Source of the DNA: Candidatus Poseidoniaceae archaeon | GTDB taxonomy: Archaea; Thermoplasmatota; Poseidoniia; Poseidoniales; Poseidoniaceae | Reading direction: 5' to 3' | Assembly (NCBI GenBank): GCA_949372645.1 | Contig: CASIAP010000004.1 | Span: 1-64,000 of the forward strand | Length of the DNA: 64,000 bases | Part shown: positions 36,436 to 47,066 of the stretch, piece after piece | How the letters are laid out: each line of letters opens with the position of its first letter | Position numbering within the stretch: the first letter of the stretch is position 1 | Notes under the pieces: model-generated | The model's database searches: none | Told to the model about the DNA's origin: nothing | The model's input: the letters and a program-made list of their open reading frames with translations, nothing else | Program-made: the position numbers and the translations under genes

Positions 36436-37065
36436 ATGAGCAGTATTGTATTGTTTGGCCCCCCCGGTGCTGGAAAAGGCACACAAGCAGAACGAATCAT
36501 GGAAGCAACGGGCTTGCCTCAAATCTCTACTGGTGATATGTTACGTGCTGCAGTCAAAGCAGGAACCGAAACAGGCCTCACAGCAAAAGGATACATGGAC
36601 TCTGGACAATTAGTTCCTGATGGCGTTATTATCGACCTCATAAAAGACCGAATTCTTGAACCAGATGCAAAGGATGGTGTGATGTTCGATGGTTTTCCTC
36701 GAACCATCCCTCAAGCCGAAGCGTTATCAGAAATCACTCCTGTAACTCACGTCATTGCTATCGAAGTACCCGATGAGCGTATTGTCGAACGAATCTGTGG
36801 ACGATATTCATGTTCAGGCTGCGGTAGTGTCTATCATGATACGTTCAATCCAGTCAGTGCAGATGGATGCAGTTGTGGACAATGGGAAGAGAAGCGTCGA
36901 GCTGATGACAATGAAGAAACAGTCCATTCCCGCTTAGGTGCTTACCATGAACAAACTTCACCGCTTGCTGATTGGTACCGTTCGAAAGGAATCTTTCACG
37001 CAGTCGATGGCGATCGTACAATCGACACAATTACCGCAGACATCTTAGCCGTTTTGAACAAGTGA
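36436..37065 (+). CDS. adk: Adenylate kinase with zinc-binding lid
   Basis: A 209-residue enzyme interconverting ATP + AMP and 2 ADP. The P-loop GPPGAGKGT is at residues 8-16. The AMP-binding region shows STGDMLRAAV and DGFPRTIPQAEAL. The lid domain carries cysteines in CSGCGSVYHDTFNPVSADGCSCG, a zinc-site pattern found in many bacterial long-form Adk proteins and in some archaea. It begins the adk-rnp4-yhbY operon with a 9-bp gap to the next gene. Confidence 0.95.
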   Translation: MSSIVLFGPPGAGKGTQAERIMEATGLPQISTGDMLRAAVKAGTETGLTAKGYMDSGQLVPDGVIIDLIKDRILEPDAKDGVMFDGFPRTIPQAEALSEITPVTHVIAIEVPDERIVERICGRYSCSGCGSVYHDTFNPVSADGCSCGQWEEKRRADDNEETVHSRLGAYHEQTSPLADWYRSKGIFHAVDGDRTIDTITADILAVLNK

Positions 37066-37074
37066 GGTGAGGAC

Positions 37075-37422
37075 TTGAAATCCCGAAATAACCGCCGTCA
37101 AAAAAGTAAAATCGACCGTCGTGAAGTGGCACGGACAAGTCAAAAGAGTTTGATTCATATCCTCAAAAGCCCGACTCAATACGATGACCAAGTCGTGCGT
37201 TCAAGTGCCCGTCATCTGGTTAAAATATCACAACGGCATCGACTTCCAGTCCCTTCTGAGGCTCGTTCACTCTTCTGTCGAAGTTGCCTTGTACCTCATC
37301 GTTACGGTGAGAATGTCCGCATCCGTATACTCGCAGGTCAACGTACAGTGACTTGCTTAGAGTGTTCAGCCATCCGAAGATACGGTGGTGGACCTAAATT
37401 CCATCGAACGCAGCGTTCGTAA
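37075..37422 (+). CDS. rnp4: RNase P protein component 4 (Rpp21/Rpr2)
   Basis: A 115-residue basic protein with the Rpr2/Rpp21 pattern. Two N-terminal helices (SARHLVKISQRHRLPVPSEA) are followed by a zinc ribbon with FCRSCLVPHR and VTCLECSAIRRYG. It is a protein subunit of archaeal RNase P, which trims the 5' end of tRNA precursors and pairs with Rpp29. Translation appears to start at a TTG at 37075 after aggtgagga; no earlier ATG is available. Being next to a YhbY-like gene matches the archaeal gene order. Confidence 0.88.
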   Translation: MKSRNNRRQKSKIDRREVARTSQKSLIHILKSPTQYDDQVVRSSARHLVKISQRHRLPVPSEARSLFCRSCLVPHRYGENVRIRILAGQRTVTCLECSAIRRYGGGPKFHRTQRS

Positions 37423-37481
37423 GTGTAGAATGAACAACGGTCACATACTTGAACAAGGGATTGCTCGGAGGGTTGAGATTC

Positions 37482-37748
37482 ATGACGACCCGTATACCAG
37501 AATCAATCCGACGAGAGGCTATGTCTCGTGAATTTCAAGTGAGTATTCGAATTGGTAAGTCCGGAGTGACTGAAACATTGATTTCTGAAATCGATACCCA
37601 ATTAAAGAAACGTGGTATTGTGAAAATCAAAATGAATCGAGGTTTATTTGAGCGAGATGCAATTTCTGGTGTCTGGGCTCAACTCGCTGAACAAACCGGT
37701 TCAGTTCTCGTTTTGGCACGAGGAAATGTTGGCGTTCTTTGGCGTTAA
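37482..37748 (+). CDS. YhbY/CRM-domain RNA-binding protein
   Basis: An 88-residue protein with the single CRM fold. It contains SREFQVSIRIGKSGVTETLISEIDTQL, then a KRGIVKIKMN strand, and it ends in GSVLVLARGNVGVLWR, matching the conserved C-terminal strand. Relatives bind ribosomal precursor particles or group II introns. The start ATG at 37482 follows a clear ggaggg ribosome site. Its stop overlaps the TTG frame start of the transporter gene. Confidence 0.8.
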   Translation: MTTRIPESIRREAMSREFQVSIRIGKSGVTETLISEIDTQLKKRGIVKIKMNRGLFERDAISGVWAQLAEQTGSVLVLARGNVGVLWR

Positions 37749-37774
37749 TCAACAATTTGAAAGGAAATAGTCAA

Positions 37775-39529
37775 ATGATGATTTCCACAGGGGTGCCTAT
37801 GAAGGCATCCGAGACACTTGGTGGTCACCGTCGACATAAATCTCAGTACATCGCCATGGGCCTCTTGGCTTTCACTGGAACAATGATGTTCACTACCGGT
37901 TCTATGGCGAGTGGTTCTTCATCCGGTGGTTCACCTTTTACAGACATTGATAATTCGCAGGCTGTTTGGGTCGGTTTGGGCATTCTCCTTGGTGTCTATG
38001 CGCTGATTATCACCGAAGTCGTACACAGAACGCTTGCTGCAGCTCTCGGTGGACTTCTTGCCATTATTGCTTTGAGTTTTTATTCCGAGAAAGCATTTAC
38101 ACTTGGAGAGGTGACCACACTTATCGATTGGGAAACCATTGGTTTACTTCTCGGAATGATGGTCATGGTTGGCATTCTTTCGCACACTGGTTTGTTTGAG
38201 TGGTTTGCAGTGCAAGCCTACAAGCGCAGCGGTGGTTCAGTTTGGACACTCGTCGTCATCCTATGTTCAGTCACAGCAGTCCTCTCTGCTTTCCTTGACA
38301 ATGTCACGACAATGTTACTTCTCACTCCAGTCACTATTCAACTTGCCAAAGTGCTTGATCTGAAACCAATTCCACTGCTCATCTCGGAAGTTCTGTTCTC
38401 GAATATCGGAGGTGCTGCTACCATGATCGGTGATCCACCCAACATCATGATTGGTTCTGGTCTTTCCGCAGCTGCCATTGAAAAAGCAGGGTACCCTGAT
38501 CTCATGAACGCAGGTGTTTCATTCAACGATTTCATTATCGAAATGGCGCCAGGTATCCTCATGACAATCGTTCCAAGTTTCATGTTCATTAAGTGGTTCT
38601 ATGCAGAAGAGTTCTCTGGTAGCCGGGTCCGTGACATTGCAGAGCTTGAGTCAAAGTACGGTATCAAAGATGCAGCCATGCTCAAAGTAAGCGGAGCAAT
38701 ATTAATTTTGGTAGTCGTGAATTTCTTCCTCCACCCTCTTACACACATCGCTGTTTCATGGATCGCCTTGGTGGGTGCAGTTCTCATGCTTTTGGCAACT
38801 GACCGTCATGAACTTGAAAAGCCACTCGAGCATGTCGAATGGACAACGCTTCTTTTCTTTGCTGGATTGTTCGTACTTGTACATGCATTACAGTACCTTG
38901 GTGTCATCTCATTCATCGGGGACTATGTTACGAAAGGAATCGAACTCTTTGGCAGCGATGCAGATGGAGACGTTGTTCGTCTTGCTGCAGCAATTATGAT
39001 CATTCTCTGGGTTTCTGCGATCGCCTCTGCATTCATAGATAACATTCCGTACACTGCCACAATGATTCCAGTCGTCATGCAAATTGCTCACGATCTAAAT
39101 ATCGACCTCAACCCTCTCATCTGGGCTCTCGCATTTGGTGCATGTTTAGGTGGTAATGGTACACTTATTGGGGCCTCTGCGAATGTCGTGACGGCAGGTA
39201 TGTCCGAGGAAGCAGGATATCCGATATCCTTCAATGAATTTTTCAAGGCAGGATTCCCAATCATGATTCTGACAACTGCAATTGTTTCCCTCTACATGAT
39301 GCTCGTTTATGTTGTTGGAGCGGATGGAGGTGCTGTGACTTGGAAACTTGTTCTCGTTGGTCTAACCATGTTTGGGATCATCTTCCAAGTCGCTCGTGGC
39401 CGTGCTAAGGGTAAGAGTTTCTCGGAATCGTTGGTCGACGATGACTCAGAGGAAATTATGGATGCTGTCGATAATCTCGTCGACCTCGTGGCACGTAACA
39501 TCTCTGGCCGAACTGATTCAGAGGAATGA
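37775..39529 (+). CDS. ArsB/NhaD-type ion transporter
   Basis: A membrane protein of about 584 residues in the ion transporter superfamily (ArsB/NhaD/P-protein/SLC13-like). There are two inverted halves of helices. The first half holds TMIGDPPNIMIGS, preceded by SAFLDNVTTMLLLTPV. The second half repeats this as SAFIDNIPYTATMIPV and GACLGGNGTLIGASANVV. These 'D-N' hairpins bind substrate in the family. Likely exchange is Na+/H+ antiport, a plausible need in seawater; arsenite or another anion cannot be excluded. A cytoplasmic acidic tail of about 50 residues follows. The start could be ATG 37775, 37778 or 37799, the last following aggggtgcc. Confidence 0.8.
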   Translation: MMISTGVPMKASETLGGHRRHKSQYIAMGLLAFTGTMMFTTGSMASGSSSGGSPFTDIDNSQAVWVGLGILLGVYALIITEVVHRTLAAALGGLLAIIALSFYSEKAFTLGEVTTLIDWETIGLLLGMMVMVGILSHTGLFEWFAVQAYKRSGGSVWTLVVILCSVTAVLSAFLDNVTTMLLLTPVTIQLAKVLDLKPIPLLISEVLFSNIGGAATMIGDPPNIMIGSGLSAAAIEKAGYPDLMNAGVSFNDFIIEMAPGILMTIVPSFMFIKWFYAEEFSGSRVRDIAELESKYGIKDAAMLKVSGAILILVVVNFFLHPLTHIAVSWIALVGAVLMLLATDRHELEKPLEHVEWTTLLFFAGLFVLVHALQYLGVISFIGDYVTKGIELFGSDADGDVVRLAAAIMIILWVSAIASAFIDNIPYTATMIPVVMQIAHDLNIDLNPLIWALAFGACLGGNGTLIGASANVVTAGMSEEAGYPISFNEFFKAGFPIMILTTAIVSLYMMLVYVVGADGGAVTWKLVLVGLTMFGIIFQVARGRAKGKSFSESLVDDDSEEIMDAVDNLVDLVARNISGRTDSEE

Positions 39530-39585
39530 ATCGGCGAAGCGTTGAATTGAAGTGCTGGTGACAGTTCGTTGAACTGAGGCAGTGT

Positions 39586-41088
39586 ATGTTTGAGTGCAAA
39601 ATATGTGGATTACTCTCCCTCGGAGGATCGGCATGTCCTGCATGTGGTAGTTTGCTCCTTGTTGACCTTGCATTGGAAGATGACGATTCAAGCCCTCTAC
39701 CAACCGAAGTCCCTGGACTTGATGATGCGGTTACCTCTTGGTATGAACTGGAAGGTATTGAACCTCCTGCGGAACCTTTGGCTGAAGCAGTAACATCATC
39801 CGTAACAGGTAGTTTACCATTCGGTTATTCCGGTGAGTCAAATACACACATTTCACGTCTACCCTTTGGAGTTGGTAGTTATGCTGGTGGGATGCCGTTT
39901 GATGACTCTGAAGATGCCTTACCATTAATCAGTGAACGTTCCTCTGCTGCTGATGCGACAACTTCATCTCCCGCTCCTCTCGTTCAAACACCTGAGCCTG
40001 CACCAGCGCCAGTTCAAGTGGCTGCATCAGCACCAGCACCAGCACCAGTTCAAGTGGCTGCACCAGCGCCTGCACCAGTTCAAGTGGCTGCACCAGCACC
40101 AGCACCAGCACCAGTTCAAGTGGCTGCACCAGCGCCAGCACCAGTTCAAGTGGCTGCACCAGCGCCTGCACCAGTTCAAGTGGCTGCACCATCTGTTCCA
40201 TCTGTTCCAATGATTGAAACCACTCCACTCATGGTGGATTTGCCTTCAATAAATATTGAGACTCAACCACCAATCGCAAGGGTCGAACCTGAACCGCTCC
40301 GTGTCGATGCAGTGGTTGAATTTCCCTCACAAGTATCTGAAACACTCACAAAACCACCCGTGACCGAAGAAGTCCCAGATATGTGGAAAATCGATGCATC
40401 TCCTGTGGACATGGACCAAATTTATGCAACCGAAGAGCAAATTGTCGAAGTCGTCCATTCTGTCGATGAACCTCAAGACTCATATCTTCATACCAACGAT
40501 GTAGAACAAACTGAAGATACCCATCAGGACTTTGGAGTTATTTCACTGGACCTTCACCCAGCAAGAGCCATGGGAGTTAATCTCGAAGGCTTCCCAGACC
40601 TGGAGGATATATTGGCAGAGGGTTTCTATGCCATTGGGCAAGAATCATGGGCGCAAGCTGCGATTGCATTCCAGAAAATGGCTGCGAAAATGCCTGGTGA
40701 CTCAGCTGTGTTCAACAACTATGGTCTCGCCTTACTTCAACGTGCATTAGTCATGGCGAAAAGTTCAGATCTCGGAATACAGCAGCTAGCATCGACACAA
40801 TTTGAATCTTCAATACTCGCACTTCGCGAAGCTGCAAAAGCCTCCCCGACGAACCCAACACTCCTGCTAAACTTATCTCACGCTCTTCTCGTTAGTGGGC
40901 GTGCAGAGAAGGCATTAAACCTCTTGAACATGTATGGAAAGAGTTATTCGAAAACTCCAGAAAGTGCAAATTTAGAAGCTGCATCTTTAGTGAGTTTAGG
41001 TGAAAGTGGACGAGCCTTGAAAGTGCTTCAACTTGTCAAACAAGATGAAACAATCCGTTCTAATGTCGCTAAATTGACATATTCTTAA
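39586..41088 (+). CDS. Zinc-ribbon protein with Ala-Pro linker and TPR domain
   Basis: A 500-residue protein. The N-terminus is a compact zinc ribbon (Cys4, Cys7, Cys17, Cys20; CKICG...CPACG). An acidic region follows, then a low-complexity linker of APAPVQVAAP-type repeats at about residues 131-203. The C-terminal 170 residues are helical with TPR features (AIGQESWAQAAIAFQKMAAK, AVFNNYGLALLQRA, NPTLLLNLSHALLVSGRAEKAL). There is no signal peptide. The design, with ribbon and TPR at opposite ends of a flexible arm, suggests a cytoplasmic scaffold. It is the last gene before the rRNA leader. Confidence 0.7.
   Translation: MFECKICGLLSLGGSACPACGSLLLVDLALEDDDSSPLPTEVPGLDDAVTSWYELEGIEPPAEPLAEAVTSSVTGSLPFGYSGESNTHISRLPFGVGSYAGGMPFDDSEDALPLISERSSAADATTSSPAPLVQTPEPAPAPVQVAASAPAPAPVQVAAPAPAPVQVAAPAPAPAPVQVAAPAPAPVQVAAPAPAPVQVAAPSVPSVPMIETTPLMVDLPSINIETQPPIARVEPEPLRVDAVVEFPSQVSETLTKPPVTEEVPDMWKIDASPVDMDQIYATEEQIVEVVHSVDEPQDSYLHTNDVEQTEDTHQDFGVISLDLHPARAMGVNLEGFPDLEDILAEGFYAIGQESWAQAAIAFQKMAAKMPGDSAVFNNYGLALLQRALVMAKSSDLGIQQLASTQFESSILALREAAKASPTNPTLLLNLSHALLVSGRAEKALNLLNMYGKSYSKTPESANLEAASLVSLGESGRALKVLQLVKQDETIRSNVAKLTYS
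39978..40196 (+). repeat. In-frame Ala-Pro-Val-Gln repeat array
   Basis: Tandem copies of a 30-45-nt unit built from gcaccagcaccagttcaagt encode (AP)nVQVA. Unit length changes only in the number of AP pairs, always in multiples of three bases, which suggests slippage under selection for frame. Confidence 0.85.
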
Positions 41089-41447
41089 TCCGATTACTAC
41101 ATAATTCGTTTGAATAACTGGGTCTAATTGCCATCCCAAAAGGCCTGTTTTCCTCCTTAGTTTCACTCGTAAATTCACTCATGTTTGACAAAATTCTAGA
41201 ACGAGTGATTGTAGAGCAATGCCACATATTACAGACGTGTTTCTGAACTGAATCTCCGGTGCCTTCACCGATTCGTTCATATATGGGAGGTAAGACGGGG
41301 GGATGCTTAAGCACCCTAGCACGCCATGTGCCGGGGGAAGGGCTGAGGAGAACCGTCCCTGAGGAGGCGGTTTTCTGTGGAAGCCGAATTGGCATGAATT
41401 AGATACCGAAGGGTTACTCATATGGTGTGTGATAACATACATGTGAT
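41089..41447 (+). other. Pre-23S rRNA leader and promoter region
   Basis: There is no convincing coding sequence here. An 8-bp inverted repeat (TCACTCGT at 41163-41170, ACGAGTGA at 41201-41208) lies in the 5' part. The A/T-rich tacataattcg near 41097 could be a TATA box but this is weak. From about 41280 the sequence is GC-rich and folds locally: a GGGATGC-TTAA-GCACCC hairpin, and a long hairpin from 41341 (GGCT) to 41385 (AGCC) with GAGAACCG pairing CGGTTTTC. The motif CTGAGGAG occurs twice within that hairpin. From 41387 the strand enters the 23S processing stem. I do not recognise a known ncRNA in it. Confidence 0.55.

Positions 41448-41449
<2 letters not shown>
41387..41449 (+). other. 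5' arm of the pre-23S bulge-helix-bulge processing stem
   Basis: This arm pairs with 44290-44351. AATTGGCATGAA (41387-41398) is exactly complementary to TTCATGCCAATT (44340-44351). A short helix follows (TTAGA with TCTAA), then CGAAGGG (41407-41413) with CCCTTCG (44325-44331) and ACTCA with TGAGT. Three unpaired bases lie on each strand around the short helix, the layout of an archaeal bulge-helix-bulge splicing-endonuclease site. The stem runs into GATGCT, which pairs with AGCATC at the mature ends. Confidence 0.75.
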
Positions 41450-44289
<2,840 letters not shown>

Positions 44290-44291
<2 letters not shown>

Positions 44292-44351
44292 ATCTTTTTT
44301 TCGTATGTATCCGCACCTTGAGTGCCCTTCGTCTAATAGTTCATGCCAATT
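44290..44351 (+). other. 3' arm of the pre-23S bulge-helix-bulge processing stem
   Basis: Complement of 41387-41449. It contains a T-run just after the mature 3' end, then CCCTTCG, TCTAAT with a 3-nt bulge, and TTCATGCCAATT. Cleavage of both arms and ligation would release pre-23S as a circle, as known for other archaea. Confidence 0.75.
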
Positions 44352-44405
44352 CCTAATTCATTGCGACGTTTACGTCGTACTCATAAATCCGATTCGAAGG
44401 AAGAT

Positions 44406-44527
44406 GGGTGCACGGTCATAGCGGTGGTGTTTACCTGGTCCCATTCCGAACCCAGAAGTCAAGCCCGCCTGCGTCTCTCCCGTTACTGTGGTACGAGAGT
44501 CCACGGGAAAGGAAGTCACCGTGCCCC
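44406..44527 (+). rRNA. rrf: 5S ribosomal RNA
   Basis: A 122-nt 5S gene. The 5' strand gggtgcacggt pairs with the 3' strand accgtgcccc to form helix I. The internal block cctggtcccattccgaaccc is the conserved loop B/C region. It starts about 55 bp after the 23S processing stem and is likely in the same transcript. Confidence 0.93.
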
Positions 44528-44575
44528 TCTTCTTTCACCTCGAATTTATCCTCAAACCTCACTTCGGTGGGCGCT

Positions 44576-44609
44576 AGGCCGATGCTCTTTTCGAGCGTCG
44601 GCCTTTTTT
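44576..44609 (+). terminator. Hairpin plus T-run terminator after 5S rRNA
   Basis: A 12-bp stem with a single G-T wobble (AGGCCGATGCTC, loop TTTTC, GAGCGTCGGCCT) is followed at once by six T residues. It looks like a bacterial intrinsic terminator, although T-runs alone usually suffice in archaea. Confidence 0.8.
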
Positions 44610-44715
44610 GCGTTCGATCGAATTTGAGAGAATCATAATTCGATGCATACTTGCGTTCATTCAGATTCAATAGAACCATAACCACTACGCAACACGACTG
44701 CTTGGAGGAGACCAT

Positions 44716-45378
44716 ATGCCAATAGACACAGCAGACATTTTTGGAAGCGATCAAGTGGGGATTCACTTGGCTGCAGTTGGAAATGTCCTTCTCCATCCGC
44801 TTGAATTACCGAAACTAGTTTTGGAAATTCTTGAATCATCATTACAACTTGAAATGCACCCAGTTTCGATTGGCGGCTCAAATCTCATCGGTGCTCTTGT
44901 TGCAGGTAATTCTCGTGGAATGGCAGTTGCAGATATTGCTACTGAGTCTGATATTGATACCTTGACTGCATTTGGTGATGTTGTCGTCATGGAAGGCGGT
45001 GTCAATACTGCTGGTAATCTCCTCTTAGTCAATGAACAAGGTGCAATTGCATCTCCTTCTATTCCTACTGCTGGACTTGAAATTATGGCTGAAGCCATGG
45101 GTGTCCAAGTTGCTGCTACAACTATTGCAGGTCAAGACGTCGTTGGTAGCCTCGGTGTCACGACTGACCAAGGTGTTCTACTTCATCCTGATGTTACTCC
45201 TGATGAAGTACAGATTATTCAAGATGTTCTCGGTGTTTCTCCAATGGTCGGGACAGTCGCTTTTGGCTCCCCGTATGTTGGAGCTGGTGTTTGTGCCTGC
45301 AACAACGGTGCAGTTGCTGGAACTGAGACTACAGGTCCTGAATTGAACCGTATGGAAGATGCTTTAGGGCTTATTTGA
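44716..45378 (+). CDS. eif6: Translation initiation factor aIF6
   Basis: A 220-residue pentein-fold protein with the repeated beta-beta-alpha units of eIF6 (FGSDQVGIHLAAVGNVLL, NSRGMAVADIATESDID, VEGGVNTAGN-like region, NNGAVAGTETTGPELNRMEDAL). It binds the 50S subunit face and prevents premature joining with 30S; it also acts in 50S maturation, which suits its place right after 23S-5S. A strong ggaggag ribosome site precedes the ATG. Ten to fifty bases separate it from purC. Confidence 0.93.
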   Translation: MPIDTADIFGSDQVGIHLAAVGNVLLHPLELPKLVLEILESSLQLEMHPVSIGGSNLIGALVAGNSRGMAVADIATESDIDTLTAFGDVVVMEGGVNTAGNLLLVNEQGAIASPSIPTAGLEIMAEAMGVQVAATTIAGQDVVGSLGVTTDQGVLLHPDVTPDEVQIIQDVLGVSPMVGTVAFGSPYVGAGVCACNNGAVAGTETTGPELNRMEDALGLI

Positions 45379-45430
45379 CCCTGAGTTTTTGACTGAAATG
45401 TTCAAAGACCGTTGTCCACGGTCTTTGAAT

Positions 45431-46336
45431 ATGGCAGAGATGCTCTATCAAGGTAAAGTCAAGCAAGTTTGGTCGACAGATGACCCCGATATTCTCGAAT
45501 TTCGTTTCACGAATCAAATATCGGTTTTCGACCAGATCATTCCTTCATTGATTCCGCGTAAAGGTGAGTCATTGAACAGAACGACTGCGCACTGGTTCAA
45601 GTTAATTGAAGATGAAGGAATCTGTGGTACTCATTTAATTGAAGTTAATTCTGCTGACCGTTGCTTAGTTCGTAAAGTTGAGATTATTAAGGAACCAGGG
45701 ATGGTTCCTCGTGACATGGAATGGGTCTTCGTACCTTTGGAAATCATCTGTCGACATTATCTTTCAGGTTCTGCATGGCGGCGTTTCCAACGTGGTGAAC
45801 TCACTGCAGAGCAATTAGGTGTTTCCGAAGATTGTGAATATGGTACAAAACTGAGCAAGCCTTTCCTCGAAGTTACAACCAAATTCGAAGCATTTGATCG
45901 GAATATCACGAATGAAGAAGCATTAGTCATCTCCAACATTACCAAAGACGAACTTGATACAATATTCGATGCAGTACTCAAGATTGATGCACTCATTGAA
46001 CGTGAAGCTGCTAAAAATGGTTTGATTCATGTTGATGGTAAGAAAGAATTTGCTCTTGGCCCAGGTAGGAAAGTTGTCCTCGTAGACACATTTGGTACTC
46101 TTGATGAAGATCGTTGGTGGGATGCTGAAGCCTATTCGAACGGTGAATGCATTGAATTATCGAAAGAGTCGGTTCGTACACATTACATCGAAACCGGCCA
46201 TCAAAAAATACTCGAGGCTGCTCGAGATGCTGGAACACCTGAACCACCTATTCCGGCACTTCCTCAAGAGGTCATTGACCAAACAGCAAATCTGTATGCT
46301 TCAATGTATGAGCGCCTTACTTCACAATCTTTCTGA
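45431..46336 (+). CDS. purC: SAICAR synthetase (phosphoribosylaminoimidazole-succinocarboxamide synthase)
   Basis: A 301-residue enzyme joining CAIR and aspartate in purine synthesis, using ATP. Family marks are LYQGKVKQVWS at the N-terminus, the ATP-site strand VPLEIICRHYLSGSAWRRF, and KFEAFDRNIT together with LVDTFGTLDEDRWW for substrate binding. I start it at the ATG at 45431 (MAEMLYQGKVKQ), which matches the family; the frame reaches upstream to ATG 45398 and TTG 45389. It is 52 bp after aIF6 and its stop abuts the stop of the convergent gene. Confidence 0.93.
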   Translation: MAEMLYQGKVKQVWSTDDPDILEFRFTNQISVFDQIIPSLIPRKGESLNRTTAHWFKLIEDEGICGTHLIEVNSADRCLVRKVEIIKEPGMVPRDMEWVFVPLEIICRHYLSGSAWRRFQRGELTAEQLGVSEDCEYGTKLSKPFLEVTTKFEAFDRNITNEEALVISNITKDELDTIFDAVLKIDALIEREAAKNGLIHVDGKKEFALGPGRKVVLVDTFGTLDEDRWWDAEAYSNGECIELSKESVRTHYIETGHQKILEAARDAGTPEPPIPALPQEVIDQTANLYASMYERLTSQSF

Positions 46337-47026
46337 TTAAGAGTGTGTGCGTAGGAATACGCCAACATCCCTTCGTTCAGCTGCACGGAGTATTGCGATC
46401 ATGTTTCGACTTACGTCTCTCATGCCTCCATCAATCACTTCGTCAGCTGTAACGCTCCATGATCTTCCTGAAAGCGCCAATCGTAATTCCTTTACTTGTT
46501 GACTGTTAAGGAATCCTTTGATATCCATTCCTGCCGTTCCATTTTGATATCGGTCGTGCCCAACATGAGTTGGGCCGCATCGCTGCGACAACACTTCGAG
46601 TAATTTTACAATCGTCTCATAACCATTGCCAGAGTCTTGTTGCTTTCGTTGACTGTTTGGACGTATGAATTCATGCATATAACTGATGAGTGAACCATCA
46701 CCCCAGGGGAATCGTCCAACTTTTTCTCTTAATATTGGGTCGGCAAAAACCAGTGGTTTTCCATCATTGGACAATTCGAGACATGATGTGAACAAGAGGG
46801 TTGAGTCATCCCATGAAATATTCTCTCTGTTTTCCGGTTGGTCAATACCCTGCTGCATAAGACGTGATTGTAAAGCATTATTTTTTTTAACCAGTTTTGT
46901 CCATTCTTCTGTGTTACCATTCGTATGTGCTTCTATGGCTGTGAGTACTGCTTCAGCAAGGTCACCGTCACAGGCATCAAGTGTGATGAATGGTGGAGTG
47001 CCACCTGCAAATTGGTCAAGTTCCAT
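46337..47026 (-). CDS. Conserved-looking soluble protein, unknown function
   Basis: A 229-residue protein without signal peptide or membrane segment. The N-terminal 60 residues are helical and acidic. The middle holds SCLELSNDGKPLVFADPILREKVG and a histidine/aspartate-containing stretch, CGPTHVGHDRYQNGTAGMDIKGFL. I recognise no family. It ends exactly at the purC stop and lies 40 bp downstream of the 1906-residue surface-protein gene on the same strand. Confidence 0.55.
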   Translation of the reverse strand: MELDQFAGGTPPFITLDACDGDLAEAVLTAIEAHTNGNTEEWTKLVKKNNALQSRLMQQGIDQPENRENISWDDSTLLFTSCLELSNDGKPLVFADPILREKVGRFPWGDGSLISYMHEFIRPNSQRKQQDSGNGYETIVKLLEVLSQRCGPTHVGHDRYQNGTAGMDIKGFLNSQQVKELRLALSGRSWSVTADEVIDGGMRDVSRNMIAILRAAERRDVGVFLRTHS

Positions 47027-47066
47027 GATGACTCGCCATCGTGAGACTGTGATAAGCCCTTGCTTC

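Noticed and set aside
39932-40228. Gln/His/Lys-rich and Leu/Val/Gln-rich open frames over the Ala-Pro array
   Set aside because: They are out-of-frame readings of the AP-VQ repeat inside the 500-residue gene.
41089-41447. SRP RNA or RNase P RNA in the rRNA leader
   Set aside because: I looked for GGAAG/AGCAG of SRP helix 8 and for the conserved RNase P core on both strands and did not find either.
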